Positions 55,561 to 64,000 of a stretch of DNA of 64,000 nt are shown one piece after another. This stretch comes from Dermacentor variabilis (lineage: Eukaryota > Arthropoda > Arachnida > Ixodida > Ixodidae). The translations under genes and the position numbers were made by a program. The notes under the pieces are model-generated. The model worked only from the letters and a program-made list of their open reading frames with translations, was not told where the DNA came from and did no database searches. The DNA is taken from positions 108,604,969-108,668,968 of the forward strand of contig NC_134574.1 in NCBI RefSeq assembly GCF_050947875.1, given 5' to 3'. Positions within the stretch are counted from its first letter, which is position 1, and each line of letters starts with the position of its first letter.

Positions 55561-56004
55561 TTAGGCAGATTCACAAGAGCTAGATGCAGCGGGGAGAGAC
55601 GAAGGCACGCGCTGGGTTACCGGTTTGGTGCGTTCTACGGTAATCTCAAATGTTTTATCGTTTACAGGGTCGTACATGTAGGATCTGTCGTCCCTGACCA
55701 ACTTATTGTAGTTTAGCTTAAAAGATGGGGAGACGGGCAGTGATTTGGCGAAGGCAATAAGTTTTTTGCGTGCTTGGCGCGTGACAAACGAGTAATATTC
55801 TGCCACTTGAATGTCTCCTTTGATATCCTTTTTACACTTCAGAATTTTTTCTCTGGTTTTGAAGTTGTGGTACTTCACAATCACCGGACGGCATCCAGAA
55901 TCAGAATACCGCCCTAATCGATGAGCCCTATCTATGCCATTCGGCGAGAGTTCGGGGTCAACGTAATTTGCCAGGACGTTTAGTTTTTTTCCGTTACATC
56001 TCAT
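55561..56004 (-). pseudogene. CR1 ORF1, C-terminal nucleic-acid-binding domain
   Basis: DPELSPNGIDRAHRLGRYSD then RPVIVKYHNFKTREKILKCK matches the L1/CR1 ORF1 C-terminal domain (AHRLG..RP.IVKF..). It ends in a Pro/Ser tail and TAG at 55561-55563. The coiled coil lies just upstream in another frame (56.0-56.16 kb). Confidence 0.72.
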
Positions 56005-56115
56005 GTTTCATGGTCATTCTCAACGGCGATACCATGAAAAACCACATTATTTCGATGACTCTGGTTTTCTAATTCATGAATTCGTGCCTGCAGCAGTTGA
56101 TTTTGTTTGCAAATA

Positions 56116-56827
56116 TTAAGAGCAGTGCATTCGATATCCTGCTTTACTTCGTCTATTCTTTTTTCTCAAGTCAATTCTCAAGTATACTTTGTGGTGCGGG
56201 CATAGTGTGTCATGTAAAACGGTAGTGTTGATTATGTCATGAAATGAGTGCAGGAGTTCGTTTGAGGTCGCCGGTTCCGGCAGGCCCACCGCTAGACTTA
56301 CGAATCCTCGAGCATTTTGGTAAGCCACTTCGTTCCCTGGATTCCCCGCGGGAGCCGGCACCCATATCAACTGTATTAAGCAGGTTCTTCACTGTTGTAT
56401 AGTGACTGTAGCATGTTTAGTGTGGTGTCTGCCAGTATCCCTCGCGCAAAATTTGTTATGGCGGTGTTGGAGTCGCTTATAACTATACAGGCGTCTATTG
56501 AGGCCGCGTCCGACGCAATGGCGACTCCTTCTTTTTCGATGGGGGTGGCAGCGCGTAAGAAGCTCGAACTGTCTGTTCCTTGAGCCCTCGTCCTTGAATG
56601 GCGAAAACGGCGTAGGTGTAGGGTCCATCTGAGTCCTGGGCTGCGTCGACGTGCGCCACGGCGGAGTTGGCCCCGTACGTCTTATGTGGGGCCTGGGTCC
56701 TCGCTATCCTGCCGTCGTGGTGGCCGGCGAGTGTGTTTTTGGGTAGCGGTTTGATGAAGAACATGCCCATTATGTGTGATGGAATGGTGGCGGTGTCACT
56801 GCTCGTCGTGGACGCTCTGAGGCTCAT
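56116..56827 (-). pseudogene. LINE-2 RNase H
   Basis: VAHVDAAQDSDGPYTYAVFA (first Asp) lies in 56827-56495, ISDSNTAITNFARGILADT in another frame near 56.45 kb, and WVPAPAGNPGNEVAYQNARG in 56370-56116 (expected WVPAHAG; His replaced by Pro). The domain is cut at about 56165 by the CR1 element. Confidence 0.75.
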
Positions 56828-57211
56828 TCGAGCGAGGATCCAGGGGCTGGTTTTGCTATTTTGAGACGGTGAATCTGTGATGTGTGGTGTGCTTCAATGA
56901 GTTCTTCGATGGTGTTGTGAACTTCCAGTATAAGAAGTTTCTCAGCGGACATGTGTCTTGGCAAGCCGAAGGCTACCTTCGATGGTGTGCACAATGCAGT
57001 CGATGCGAGCTGGTTCTGTCTTCTGTAACTGTAGGTTAGGTAGTGCATAGGTGAGACGCTTGACGACAAAGGCCTGGATGAGTTGTAGCAGGTCTTTCTC
57101 CTTCATACCTTGCTTACGCGCGCTCACTCTGTTTAGCAGTCTTGTGGTCTGGTTCCACGTGATCTGGAGCCGGTAGATGATGCCGTTCCGCCGGGTCTGC
57201 TGTAGTAGCAT
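56824..57211 (-). pseudogene. LINE-2 RT thumb
   Basis: QTRRNGIIYRLQITWNQTTR, LLNRVSARKQGMKEKDLLQL and VVKRLTYALPNLQLQKTE match the thumb of the I-group copy at 12.9-13.2 kb (VIRLIHRVSARRAGMRQDSL). A shift near 57.0 kb divides it. Confidence 0.75.
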
Positions 57212-57220
57212 GCCCGGAAC

Positions 57221-58307
57221 TCACGTGTGCTCGACGTGGGTGACTGGCTTCCGGTTAACGTGCACCGCGATGTGAGGCAGGGGTGACTTGTGCTTGCTCC
57301 GGTCGGTTAGCCAGATCAGGAGGAGCTCCGATTTGTGCTGATAGCACCGTAGTCCCTCTGCCTTGAAGTGTTGCATGACGACGTCAGTTGCGTGTCGGAG
57401 CGTTTCTTCAAATGTGCCGTCCGACCCTTCACACCTCCAGAGCGTGATGTCGTTAGTACATAATGTGTGTCTGAGTGCTGGGACTTCATTCAGTTCTGGA
57501 GGCAGGGTGCGCATTGATAGGTTGAATAGGAGTAGTGACAAGTCTGCGCCTTGTGGTCTGCCTCTAGGCGAGCGCAAGTCCTCGACCGCAAGCTCGACTA
57601 CCCTGCCTGTGAGGAACGACCTGATATAGTTGTAAGTTCGTTCGGCGGGTTGTAAGTCGGCTAAGCTGTTGAGCACGGCAGCGTGGAGCACGTTGTAAAA
57701 AGTTTTATGGACGTCAAGACTCAGTAGAGCTGTCGTGCTCAAACCACTGTCTGGAAGCAAGAAATCGTGATATAATTGAAGCAGAATGTCTTGGGTAGAC
57801 AAGTGTGCCCGAAAACCGAGCATCGTGGGTGGTAGGAGGTCGTGTTCTTCTGCAAAGGTCTGCAAGCAGCAGAGTATTACATGCTCCATGAGCTTGCCTA
57901 GATAGAAGGTGAGTGAAATGGGGCGAAGATTCTCTAGGTTCAGTTTCTTGCCCGGTTTTCGTATGAATGCCACCCGTGCGTGTTCCCACTCAGGAGGTAA
58001 ATGGCCGAAGCGCCAACACTCGTTCATGTATTCCGTTATTGCTCCCACCGACTTCGGGTCTAGGTTATGCAGCGCCTTGTTCGTCAGGGCTCGGAGCTGA
58101 AAGCGTGTGCAGCTTGTGCAGTGCAGCGCAGACCTCTGACTCCAAAATGTCAGCATCCAGCTGTTCATCGGGAGCTACGACGTTGTGTGGCATGTGCGCG
58201 TCGCTCTGTCTCAAGGTGTTAATATAATGGCTGGTGAGCTCCGCAAGCAGCTCCGCGTCTGTGCCCGGGCATTCGTGTATTTCTTGCGTAAGCTTCTTGC
58301 GTGCCAC
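57221..58307 (-). pseudogene. LINE-2 reverse transcriptase, conserved motifs altered
   Basis: LPPEWEHARVAFIRKPGKKL, LENLRPISLTFYLGKLMEHV, LGFRAHLSTQDILLQL, LSLDVHKTFYNV (motif A; AFD has become TFY), GRPQGADLSLLLFN and HTLCTNDITLW, where the expected YADD reads CTND. Two of four residues of the catalytic box neighbourhood are changed, so the enzyme is dead even before the frame breaks. Confidence 0.82.
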
Positions 58308-58550
58308 CGACAGGGTGTTTCCGGGATCCAGCAGGTGCCATGTCTTCTCGCAGCCCAGCTGGCTGTTGAGATTGTTGCAGATCTGGCTCCACTGCTGACG
58401 TTCCAGTGTAGAGGTGTGAGCCTCTGTCTCCCGTACGAGCTTCGCTATGCGGCTTCACAGCTTGTTGTTGTGACGTTGGCGCTTCCACCTGTGCGTGAGG
58501 CTTTCGTGCGCTTTCCACATGTGCAGGACGCGGAAATCCGTCGATGGATG

Positions 58551-59000
58551 CTATTGAGGCGTCACCATTTCATACGTCGTGGAGGTCAGATCGGGGCTCA
58601 GGGACCTGATCCATTCGTTGAGATCCGATGGGGAGTCGGGTGCCGTTTCTTCGCGTAGTCGACGGAATTTATCCCACTTCGTAATGCGGGCCGGGGTCGT
58701 CTTCGCCCTGCTGAAGGCCGATTCAAAAGTCAGTGACAAAATGTAACGATCGCTACCGACAGTTGGGCCTTCCAGCGGGCACCCGGTATGCTCTTGAAAA
58801 GGGAGATGTCTAGCGGGGTGTTTCTTCACACATTGTTGCCGACCCGTGTTGGTTGTTGTGGGTCGTTGAGGATAGTAAGACCTCGATTTTGTGTGACCTC
58901 CCATAACCACGTGCCCTTGTGGTCGGGTTTTGGGTAACCTCACTCCGTGCGTTTGGCGTTGAAGTCACCAAAAATCAGTAGTTGTGCTCCATTGGCCAGT
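58551..59000 (-). pseudogene. LINE-2 endonuclease
   Basis: LLIFGDFNAKRTE (near 58.96 kb), ILNDPQQPTRVGN and, in 58943-58551, PTVGSDRYILSLTF. The catalytic Ser-Asp-His has become Ser-Asp-Arg. A TGA follows KRTE. Confidence 0.72.
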
Positions 59001-59164
59001 AAGGACGCTTTGCGGAGGACTATTGGAATGTCAGTTCACTTGTCTCCTGGTGGCTTGTAAAGGCTGAGGACGACAAGGGGGCTGTCTACCCTTCCCCTCG
59101 GCAGAGATATAGAGGTAATATTGAATGGCAGAAAGGTGGAGAGGTTGTCTTGAGTGAAATGGCT

Positions 59165-60699
59165 CTACCCTGCTACTCTACGCTGGGGAAGGGGTTTGGG
59201 GAATAACACAGATATGATGTGAAGAGGAAGGATGATGGTGGTATGGTGAATATGATGAGGGCTGCACAGCACAATGTTTCTGTGTAATGCGTGCGTGTAC
59301 ACTCGACAGCACAGCACAGTCATCTTCGCGAGCAGAGGTATAAGTAACTGCAGCGTAGCGAAGAGACTGTCTATAGCGTTCATAATTTTTGCCGCTGTTA
59401 GCGCAACTGACGTATTTAAACCGCACAGTAGCGGCTGCAGGGCGGCGATTATTTGTCGCAGCATGGCTTTGATGACAGAATCCGATGGCGATATCTGAGT
59501 GCACTGTCCTTGCTCGCACTGACATTCTGAGGCCCGTGAGCGCGGCGGTAAGCGTGGCCATACATACGGTTCCGGGCTTGCGCGGCTCGCTTGAAGCAAT
59601 GGTTTACCTATCGATGTCGATTCAATTACCTTCTGCTGGACCTGCGGAATTGGAGCCAGGAAGCTCTCGTCTGGACCTACAGCTTGTCCACACCGACGAC
59701 GCGTTCGTCTCCTTCGGTGTTGCACTGACGCTCCCGCCTCCTTTTGGGACATACATGTCTTGCTCGTTTTGTTCAGTATTTTTTTCTCCTTTTTCTGTTT
59801 AGGAATAATCCTTGGAATTGGCCTCGTGGGGTCCGTCGCAATTCAAGCACTTCGTTTGTCTTACTGTGCATGAACATACGTCATGGCTGCCGGCACAGCG
59901 GAGGCATGCAGTTTGGCCTGTGCAGACAGCACTGACATGGCCTAGCTTTAGGCACTTGTGACATTGCAATGGTCGGGGCACATAAGAACGCGCCAGGTGT
60001 CTCACGTAGCCCACCTTGACATGATCAGGTAGCGTGTCTCTCTCGAAAAGAAGCTTGACGCCCGTCGAGCGACCGAAGCGGTGAAACTCGATGACCTTAA
60101 CTGTTGAAGACAGAAATCTTTGTAGCTCTTCGTCGCTGATGTCATTCACGACATCGGAGATAACACCTGCCCTAGGGCGACCACTGTGCACGACGAACGA
60201 CCGGACTACTATGTGTCCTAGTAAGCAGGGTTTTCAATTCTAGGGCGGCCTGCGTCGCTACTTCCACTGTGACTACATTTTTCTTGGTGTTGAAACGCAC
60301 TTCGTTAACTCCTTTTGGAGCCACATTACCAAGGTAGGTGTTAAGAACCTGTCTGTGCACAGAATTTAAATTCTTAGAAAGGTCGAGCCGCACAAAAGCA
60401 ATCCTGTAAGTTGGAGTAGGCTGTCCTTTTGGGCCCTGCTCACTGACGTCTTTCGTTGTCTTGCGGTATTTTCTCTTCAGTCGCTTGCCCTCCACGACGG
60501 TGTAGTCGTTGTCGGAGTCCATTGGCTCGCTGTTGGAGAAACAGGAACCGGCATTAATGAGTGAGTGAATACCGCTTCGTCTTGACGAAGCGGTATTTGC
60601 AGTTGGAACTGCAGGTGTTGTGTTCCCTAGCGAAGACGATGCAGCGTGGCGCGAATGTTGGAGTTTCGCCCTCTTTGGGCGGGGAATGCTCTCCGTCAT
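59165..60699 (-). pseudogene. LINE-2 ORF1 with RRM-like and CCHC domains
   Basis: Begins MTESIPRPKRAKLQHSRHAA at 60699. RRM-like part TYRIAFVRLDLSKNLNSVHR (60.4-60.3 kb); after a shift near 60.18 kb VKLLFERDTLPDHVKVGYVR and CHKCLKLGHVSAVC, CLRCAGSHDVCSC, CLNCDGPHE (zinc knuckles, 60191-59799). After a further shift an amphipathic tail (AMLRQIIAALQPLLCGL) runs to 59165. Confidence 0.75.
60569..60600. repeat. Short palindrome inside LINE-2 ORF1
   Basis: AATACCGCTTCGTC and GACGAAGCGGTATT face each other across two bases: a perfect 14-pair hairpin at about 60570-60599. Confidence 0.8.
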
Positions 60700-60704
60700 A
60701 ACGG

Positions 60705-61511
60705 CGGCATCATTGCATACGTAGGAAGGGATAGACGTCCGTTCGATGGCCGACCTTTATGCAGTTGTAGCATGACTCCACGCAGTTGTACAAAGGGTAG
60801 TCTTATGTCGGTGCCGTGATAGAATATACACTTCCGGAGGTCCTTACTTGTGAGGTGCCCTGTCTGGCGCATGCGTCTGCCGCTTACAACAGGCACGTCG
60901 GGGTTGCTGTCTTGAAGATCTGCCAATATCTTTTCTTCCGAGAAATCGTCGAACGCGGGAAACATGATGTTTCGCAAGGTGTCGTCCTAAGGAGGAGCGT
61001 ACACGTGGAGATCAACGGTGCGTGTGCCGACGCTGGTGGATTTGATGCGGAGGTAGGCTTGGGCGCTGTGAGAGTCGACGACGCACTGCGTGAAAGTGTT
61101 GTTGGTGGGGTGAGTGCGCAGGCGATCCCGGTTCGCTGGTGGTTGATCGCGCAATGATGCTGCCTTCAGCACGGCTTTGTGTAGCTTCCACGGTGGAACC
61201 TTCGTGAGGCCGATGCGTGACAGCGGGTGTCCCACGATGAGGATGACGTCCGCCGGCATTCTAGGTAGTGGTGCCCGCCGGCCTTGTCGTGGTGGGCGCG
61301 GCTTGGCGTTGGATGTGCTCCGGCCGCTGCCATAAGAGCTCACTCTCATCGCACTCAAGTTGGTAACTTCGTTGCCTTGAGTCTTGAGCTCGCGGCGTCG
61401 TCGTTCTTGAGCGATGTAGCCAGGCGATTTCCAGGAGTCGTTCGACCATTGTTCCTCGGAGATAAGTTGCACTTTTACCGCGTACTCTATTTCGGTGGGC
61501 GAGCGGTGCAC
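60705..61511 (-). mobile_element. ORF1 N-terminal fragment of another I-group LINE (LINE-5)
   Basis: The frame 61511-60987 reads ADVILIVGHPLSRIGLTKVP, then, after a shift, DDTLRNIMFPAFDDFSEEKI, RRMRQTGHL and, in another frame, CYNCIKVGHRTDVY, a CCHC knuckle with its last Cys changed to Tyr. The domain order matches ORF1 of LINE-1 (AHDTVKGVF..AKRIGNT..CKVCGKVGHRRDVC). It stops where ORF1 of LINE-2 starts. Confidence 0.7.
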
Positions 61512-61805
61512 GTCGAAGGAGCAGTTGCTGCGGCGCAGAGCCTACTGAGGGCCGTGCTCGCGCTCAGCTCGTTAGGCTTAGGGCGGCGAGCCGCGTGATC
61601 CGGAAACTAAAGCTCTCCTGGGGGAATCTCCGTAGTTTTAACGTGGAGAGTGGTGTCTGTGTGATGCTGATACCTTCCCACACCTACTCGTGCACAAATA
61701 ATTCAAGTCAGTGAAGTTGGCGCGGCGAAAACATCGAAAATCGCCGGAGCCGCGTGGAGTGCGACCGCATTCTTCGAGCGCTTGTAACGTCTCCTTGATC
61801 AGTAA

Positions 61806-62637
61806 CACTTCTGTAGTAGCAAGTTGCAAGCAGTTGAGCGCTTTAGCAAAGGCGTATGATTAGGTAGCCAATTCGTCACAAGAATGCAGATCGCACTGTG
61901 CGGCATCTTGACTCCGCCAGTCGTGTTTCGAGAGGAGGGAAGTGCTGGCATGAATGACTTCGCCTCTCTATTGTTCATCGACACCGGTGCAACACGGACA
62001 GTTTCGATCGTGAACAAGCCCGATACAGAAAGAAATGTTCGGTACTCATCAAGAATGCCCGCTGTTGCACGGCCCAACAATCGGGATCGGGCGGCTTGAG
62101 CTCACTCGACATTAAAGTACAGAGGACAGACTACGATCACCATCTACGAAGTCTGGATCGTGAAAAATTGCGGTAGAAAGTGCTCGTGTAGAAGCGCCCA
62201 CTCTGTATTGAACTAGACAGCGCTTCAAAGTGTTTGCGTAGCAGTGGTATTAACTTGTCTCAGGTTTCGACAGCTCAAGGTTTCGACGAACAGTCGTTGT
62301 GTCGCCCGACACGATGGTAAAATCTTATACCTTGGTAATTGTAACAAGGCTTTCCACGCAAGCTTCTTCACGATTTTTATTCATTGACGACTTCTTCGCC
62401 TCTTTTTTTCTTGTTTTCGTTTCTAACATGCAGTCATGTCGCACATCACGTCACTCGCTGCATCTGCGCGAAGCTGCCTGCTCCGGCCGACTGTCAACCT
62501 GGCAATCAGCGGAGGCTACGAGCACCAGTGTCCCCTTTCATAATGTACACCAGTTGCATGCGAGAGCCCCCTAGACTGACTGTGCGACATGCATAAATAT
62601 TTCGCACGCAAAAACGTTAAATAACTTGGCATGCGAA
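61806..62637 (+). repeat. Dispersed repeat, copy B (left part)
   Basis: Same repeat as 8740-9563, same orientation. It stops at GGCATGCGAA, where the Harbinger-type element begins; the match is resumed at 63855. Confidence 0.72.
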
Positions 62638-63853
62638 CCGTATTCTGTAGCGGTTCGCTTTGGAACCGGTTCGGTCTGGCTGCTGCCATTGGTCGGCGCT
62701 TCGGTGTCGTCATCTCTGGTGGGCGGGACGGCAAATTTTGTTGACGTCACACAAGTTGTCAATCATCTGGAAAAGAACCGGTTCGCTGCTACGAGAGGAA
62801 CCGCGGAGAAGTGGTTCGCTCGAGGGTCGCGCGCGTTGGCGAGCATGATGTCGAGGGTTGCTAGGGCAACCGTGGCTGCCGGCTAGACTCGCGCCAGCTG
62901 ACGAGCCGGCACCTAGACGAGACGAGACAGAGACGGCAATGGCGGCTCCTTTGGTTGTGCTGCTGGCGAGCGCCGAAAGACAACGACGCGACGAGAGGCA
63001 ACGACGCGACGCGTTCGGCATGGCCGAAGAAGAGTTTCGAACGCATTTTAGGCTCTCCAAAGCGATGAGGTGGAAGAACATCTCGGACCCAAAATATTTC
63101 ATGGTGTGGACACTACGATGAAAGTGCTGTGCGCGCTGCGGTTTTTTGCCACCGGGAGCTTTCAACAGTGCGTCTGGAATGACGGAGCGATTGCACTGAC
63201 GCAGCCTTCGGTCAGCCGGATCATTACAACCGTCGCCAAGGCCATTACGGTTGTGGGCAAAGAAAAAGGATGGGTTAGATTCCCATCCACGGTGCAACAG
63301 AAAGCCGCCGTCAGCTGTGCTGGCCCAACGCACACGACGCCTTTGCTAGGTAGGGGTGCTCCTCGACAAATGAAACAAGTATTTCGCGCTGCTTCGCTGA
63401 AACATGAGGACCCAGCCGCCTGTCCTTGTGCGACGACATCGTTTCGATTTCGGCGCGCGAACAAGTCCAAAACGGTAACAAAGCGAGGCAAGTTGTTTGC
63501 ATAGCGTATGGCACACCACCTAGCGACTCAATAAGAAAACAACACAAATAAAATTACAACTCCGAGAAGCCGTCTGCGCCGCAAGATCACATTTATTACT
63601 GAAAATTATATTTGAAAGTGTTCTATACAAAAAACCAATATTTCTTTTATCAGAGCAGCCACATCCTTCAATTGTTATATCGTCCCCCAAGTACAAACAA
63701 AAATGATGACGTGGCCTTCCGGCAGACCGCCGCTAGTTGATTGGTTCCCCTTACGCCGCCCCGTTCCCCTCTTTCTCCGAGGAGTGACGTAATCCAGACG
63801 TAACAGCCAGACCGAACCGGTTCCAAAGCGAACCGCTACAGAGTACGGCCCCT
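62638..63853 (+). mobile_element. PIF/Harbinger-type DNA transposon, 1.2 kb, non-autonomous
   Basis: Terminal inverted repeats of about 45 bases: CCGTATTCTGTAGCGGTTCG at the left end (to 62682) and CGAACCGCTACAGAGTACGG at the right end (63805-63850), identical at nearly all positions. Inside is a gene coding only the N-terminal part of a HARBI1-type transposase. The flanks join as one dispersed repeat (compare 9563). The expected 3-base target duplication could not be fixed. Confidence 0.85.
62939..63504 (+). pseudogene. Harbinger transposase, N-terminal half, frameshifted
   Basis: First frame (ATG 62939): MAAPLVVLLASAERQRRDER and EEEFRTHFRLSKA, the usual start of HARBI1-like proteins. Near 63060 the sense moves to another frame, which carries DEVEEHLGPKIF, KVLCALRFFATGSFQQCVWN, AIALTQPSVSRIITTVAKAI and GWVRFP, the helix-turn-helix-like region. 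Behind KAAVS the DDE domain is absent and unrelated residues run to the stop at 63502-63504. AATAAA near 63548. A DNA-binding remnant without catalytic function. Confidence 0.82.
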
Positions 63854-63854
63854 G

Positions 63855-64000
63855 AACAGGAGCGACTTACCTGACTGCCATCAACAGCAGTATAGTGCAC
63901 AAGTGTCTCCTCTGTCTTTTTTTGGACTACTTGCCCAGAAATACGTAGAATTTCCCGAGGAAGGCGTCGGCCCTTCGTGTTATCGAGGCTGTTGCGCCAC
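63855..64000 (+). repeat. Dispersed repeat, copy B (right part, runs to window end)
   Basis: GACTGCCATCAACAGCAGT, GTGTCTCCTCTGTCTTTTTTT, ACTACTTGCCC and GTAGAA match 9585-9665 in order. The match weakens after about 63985. Confidence 0.65.

Larger units (their letters stand above)
52600..56165 (-). mobile_element. CR1-like LINE inserted in LINE-2, 5'-truncated
   Basis: ORF1 tail: LQARIHELENQSHRNNVVFH (56.1 kb), then 56004-55561 with IDRAHRLGRYSDSGCRPVIV. ORF2: endonuclease MGDFNFPGIDWSS, LSDHSLLNFSV and RT start AGVDCITTKFLK, LPAEWKIGKVVPVH (55106-54045). Palm: LSGVPQGTVLGPLLFLIFIN and LLFAYDCVLF, where the usual FADD has become FAYD (53747-53445). Thumb and end: KYLGIHITSNLSWHAHI to 52875, then an out-of-frame SFIPRTS and an AAATA-type tail near 52610. 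The missing second half of the box and several stops make it inactive. Confidence 0.85.
52390..60705 (-). mobile_element. I-group LINE with RNase H (LINE-2), split by a CR1 insertion
   Basis: From 60699 leftwards: ORF1 (60.7-59.17 kb), endonuclease (59.0-58.55), RT (58.3-57.2), thumb (57.2-56.8), RNase H (56.8-56.17). The sequence is then broken by a CR1-like element at 56165-52600 and resumes at 52595-52390 with QVTDTFMPEPLRLL and HLCGELATLSFIIWDCEED, the C-terminal Cys/His segment expected about 30-60 residues later. All parts carry shifts or stops. Confidence 0.82.

Overview
The window is eukaryotic, repeat-rich DNA, most likely from a hard tick (Ixodidae, probably a metastriate genus). 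The case rests on five copies of a tRNA-derived SINE of the tick Ruka type, on I-group LINEs with RNase H, CR1-like and RTE-like LINEs and Penelope-like elements, all old and broken, and on a large arthropod-type gene split by introns full of these repeats. No operon, CRISPR array, rRNA or intact tRNA gene was seen.

The one host gene I can reconstruct lies on the minus strand from about 50.7 kb down to 24.26 kb. It encodes a membrane-bound O-acyltransferase of the hedgehog acyltransferase family (HHAT; Drosophila Rasp/Skinny hedgehog). I traced 11 coding exons, all with GT..AG borders and with phases that fit at all ten junctions, giving about 510-535 residues (human HHAT has 493). The catalytic Asp is on a 36-base micro-exon (32483-32518) and the catalytic His on the next exon, 40 residues later as in human HHAT. 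A Cys matching the haem-binding Cys of human HHAT is also present. The only doubt is the N-terminus, where a one-base offset separates a well placed ATG from the first membrane segment. The introns hold an I-group LINE and a SINE (intron 10), a micro- and minisatellite-rich stretch and a SINE (introns 8-9), a SINE (intron 7), a Penelope element (intron 6), a LINE end with a 288-base (TCAC)n tail (intron 5), an RTE element and a 110-base palindrome (intron 4), a Penelope endonuclease piece (intron 3) and a SINE (intron 2).

Left flank (0-24 kb): an LTR-like end, a 221-base MITE with a 7-base target duplication, a CR1-like LINE joined to an RTE fragment (2.3-4.4 kb), a THAP/P-element-type transposase gene that has lost its catalytic middle (4.7-7.3 kb), copy A of an unclassified dispersed repeat (8.7-9.7 kb), a nearly full-length but broken I-group LINE on the minus strand (11.8-17.3 kb), a long inverted repeat (17.8-18.1 kb), and about 5 kb with little recognisable content before a CR1 3' end at 23.0 kb.

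Right flank (50.8-64 kb): CA-rich DNA, a Penelope terminal fragment with a hammerhead-like core, then nested LINEs: a 5'-truncated CR1-like element (52.6-56.2 kb) sits inside an I-group LINE (52.4-60.7 kb), which abuts an ORF1 fragment of another I-group LINE (60.7-61.5 kb). Last comes copy B of the dispersed repeat, split by a 1.2-kb PIF/Harbinger-type DNA transposon with about 45-base terminal inverted repeats; copy A at 9.56 kb shows the site without the insertion.

No intact autonomous transposon was found. Reading-frame breaks, and several altered residues at or near conserved catalytic motifs, mark most elements as dead.
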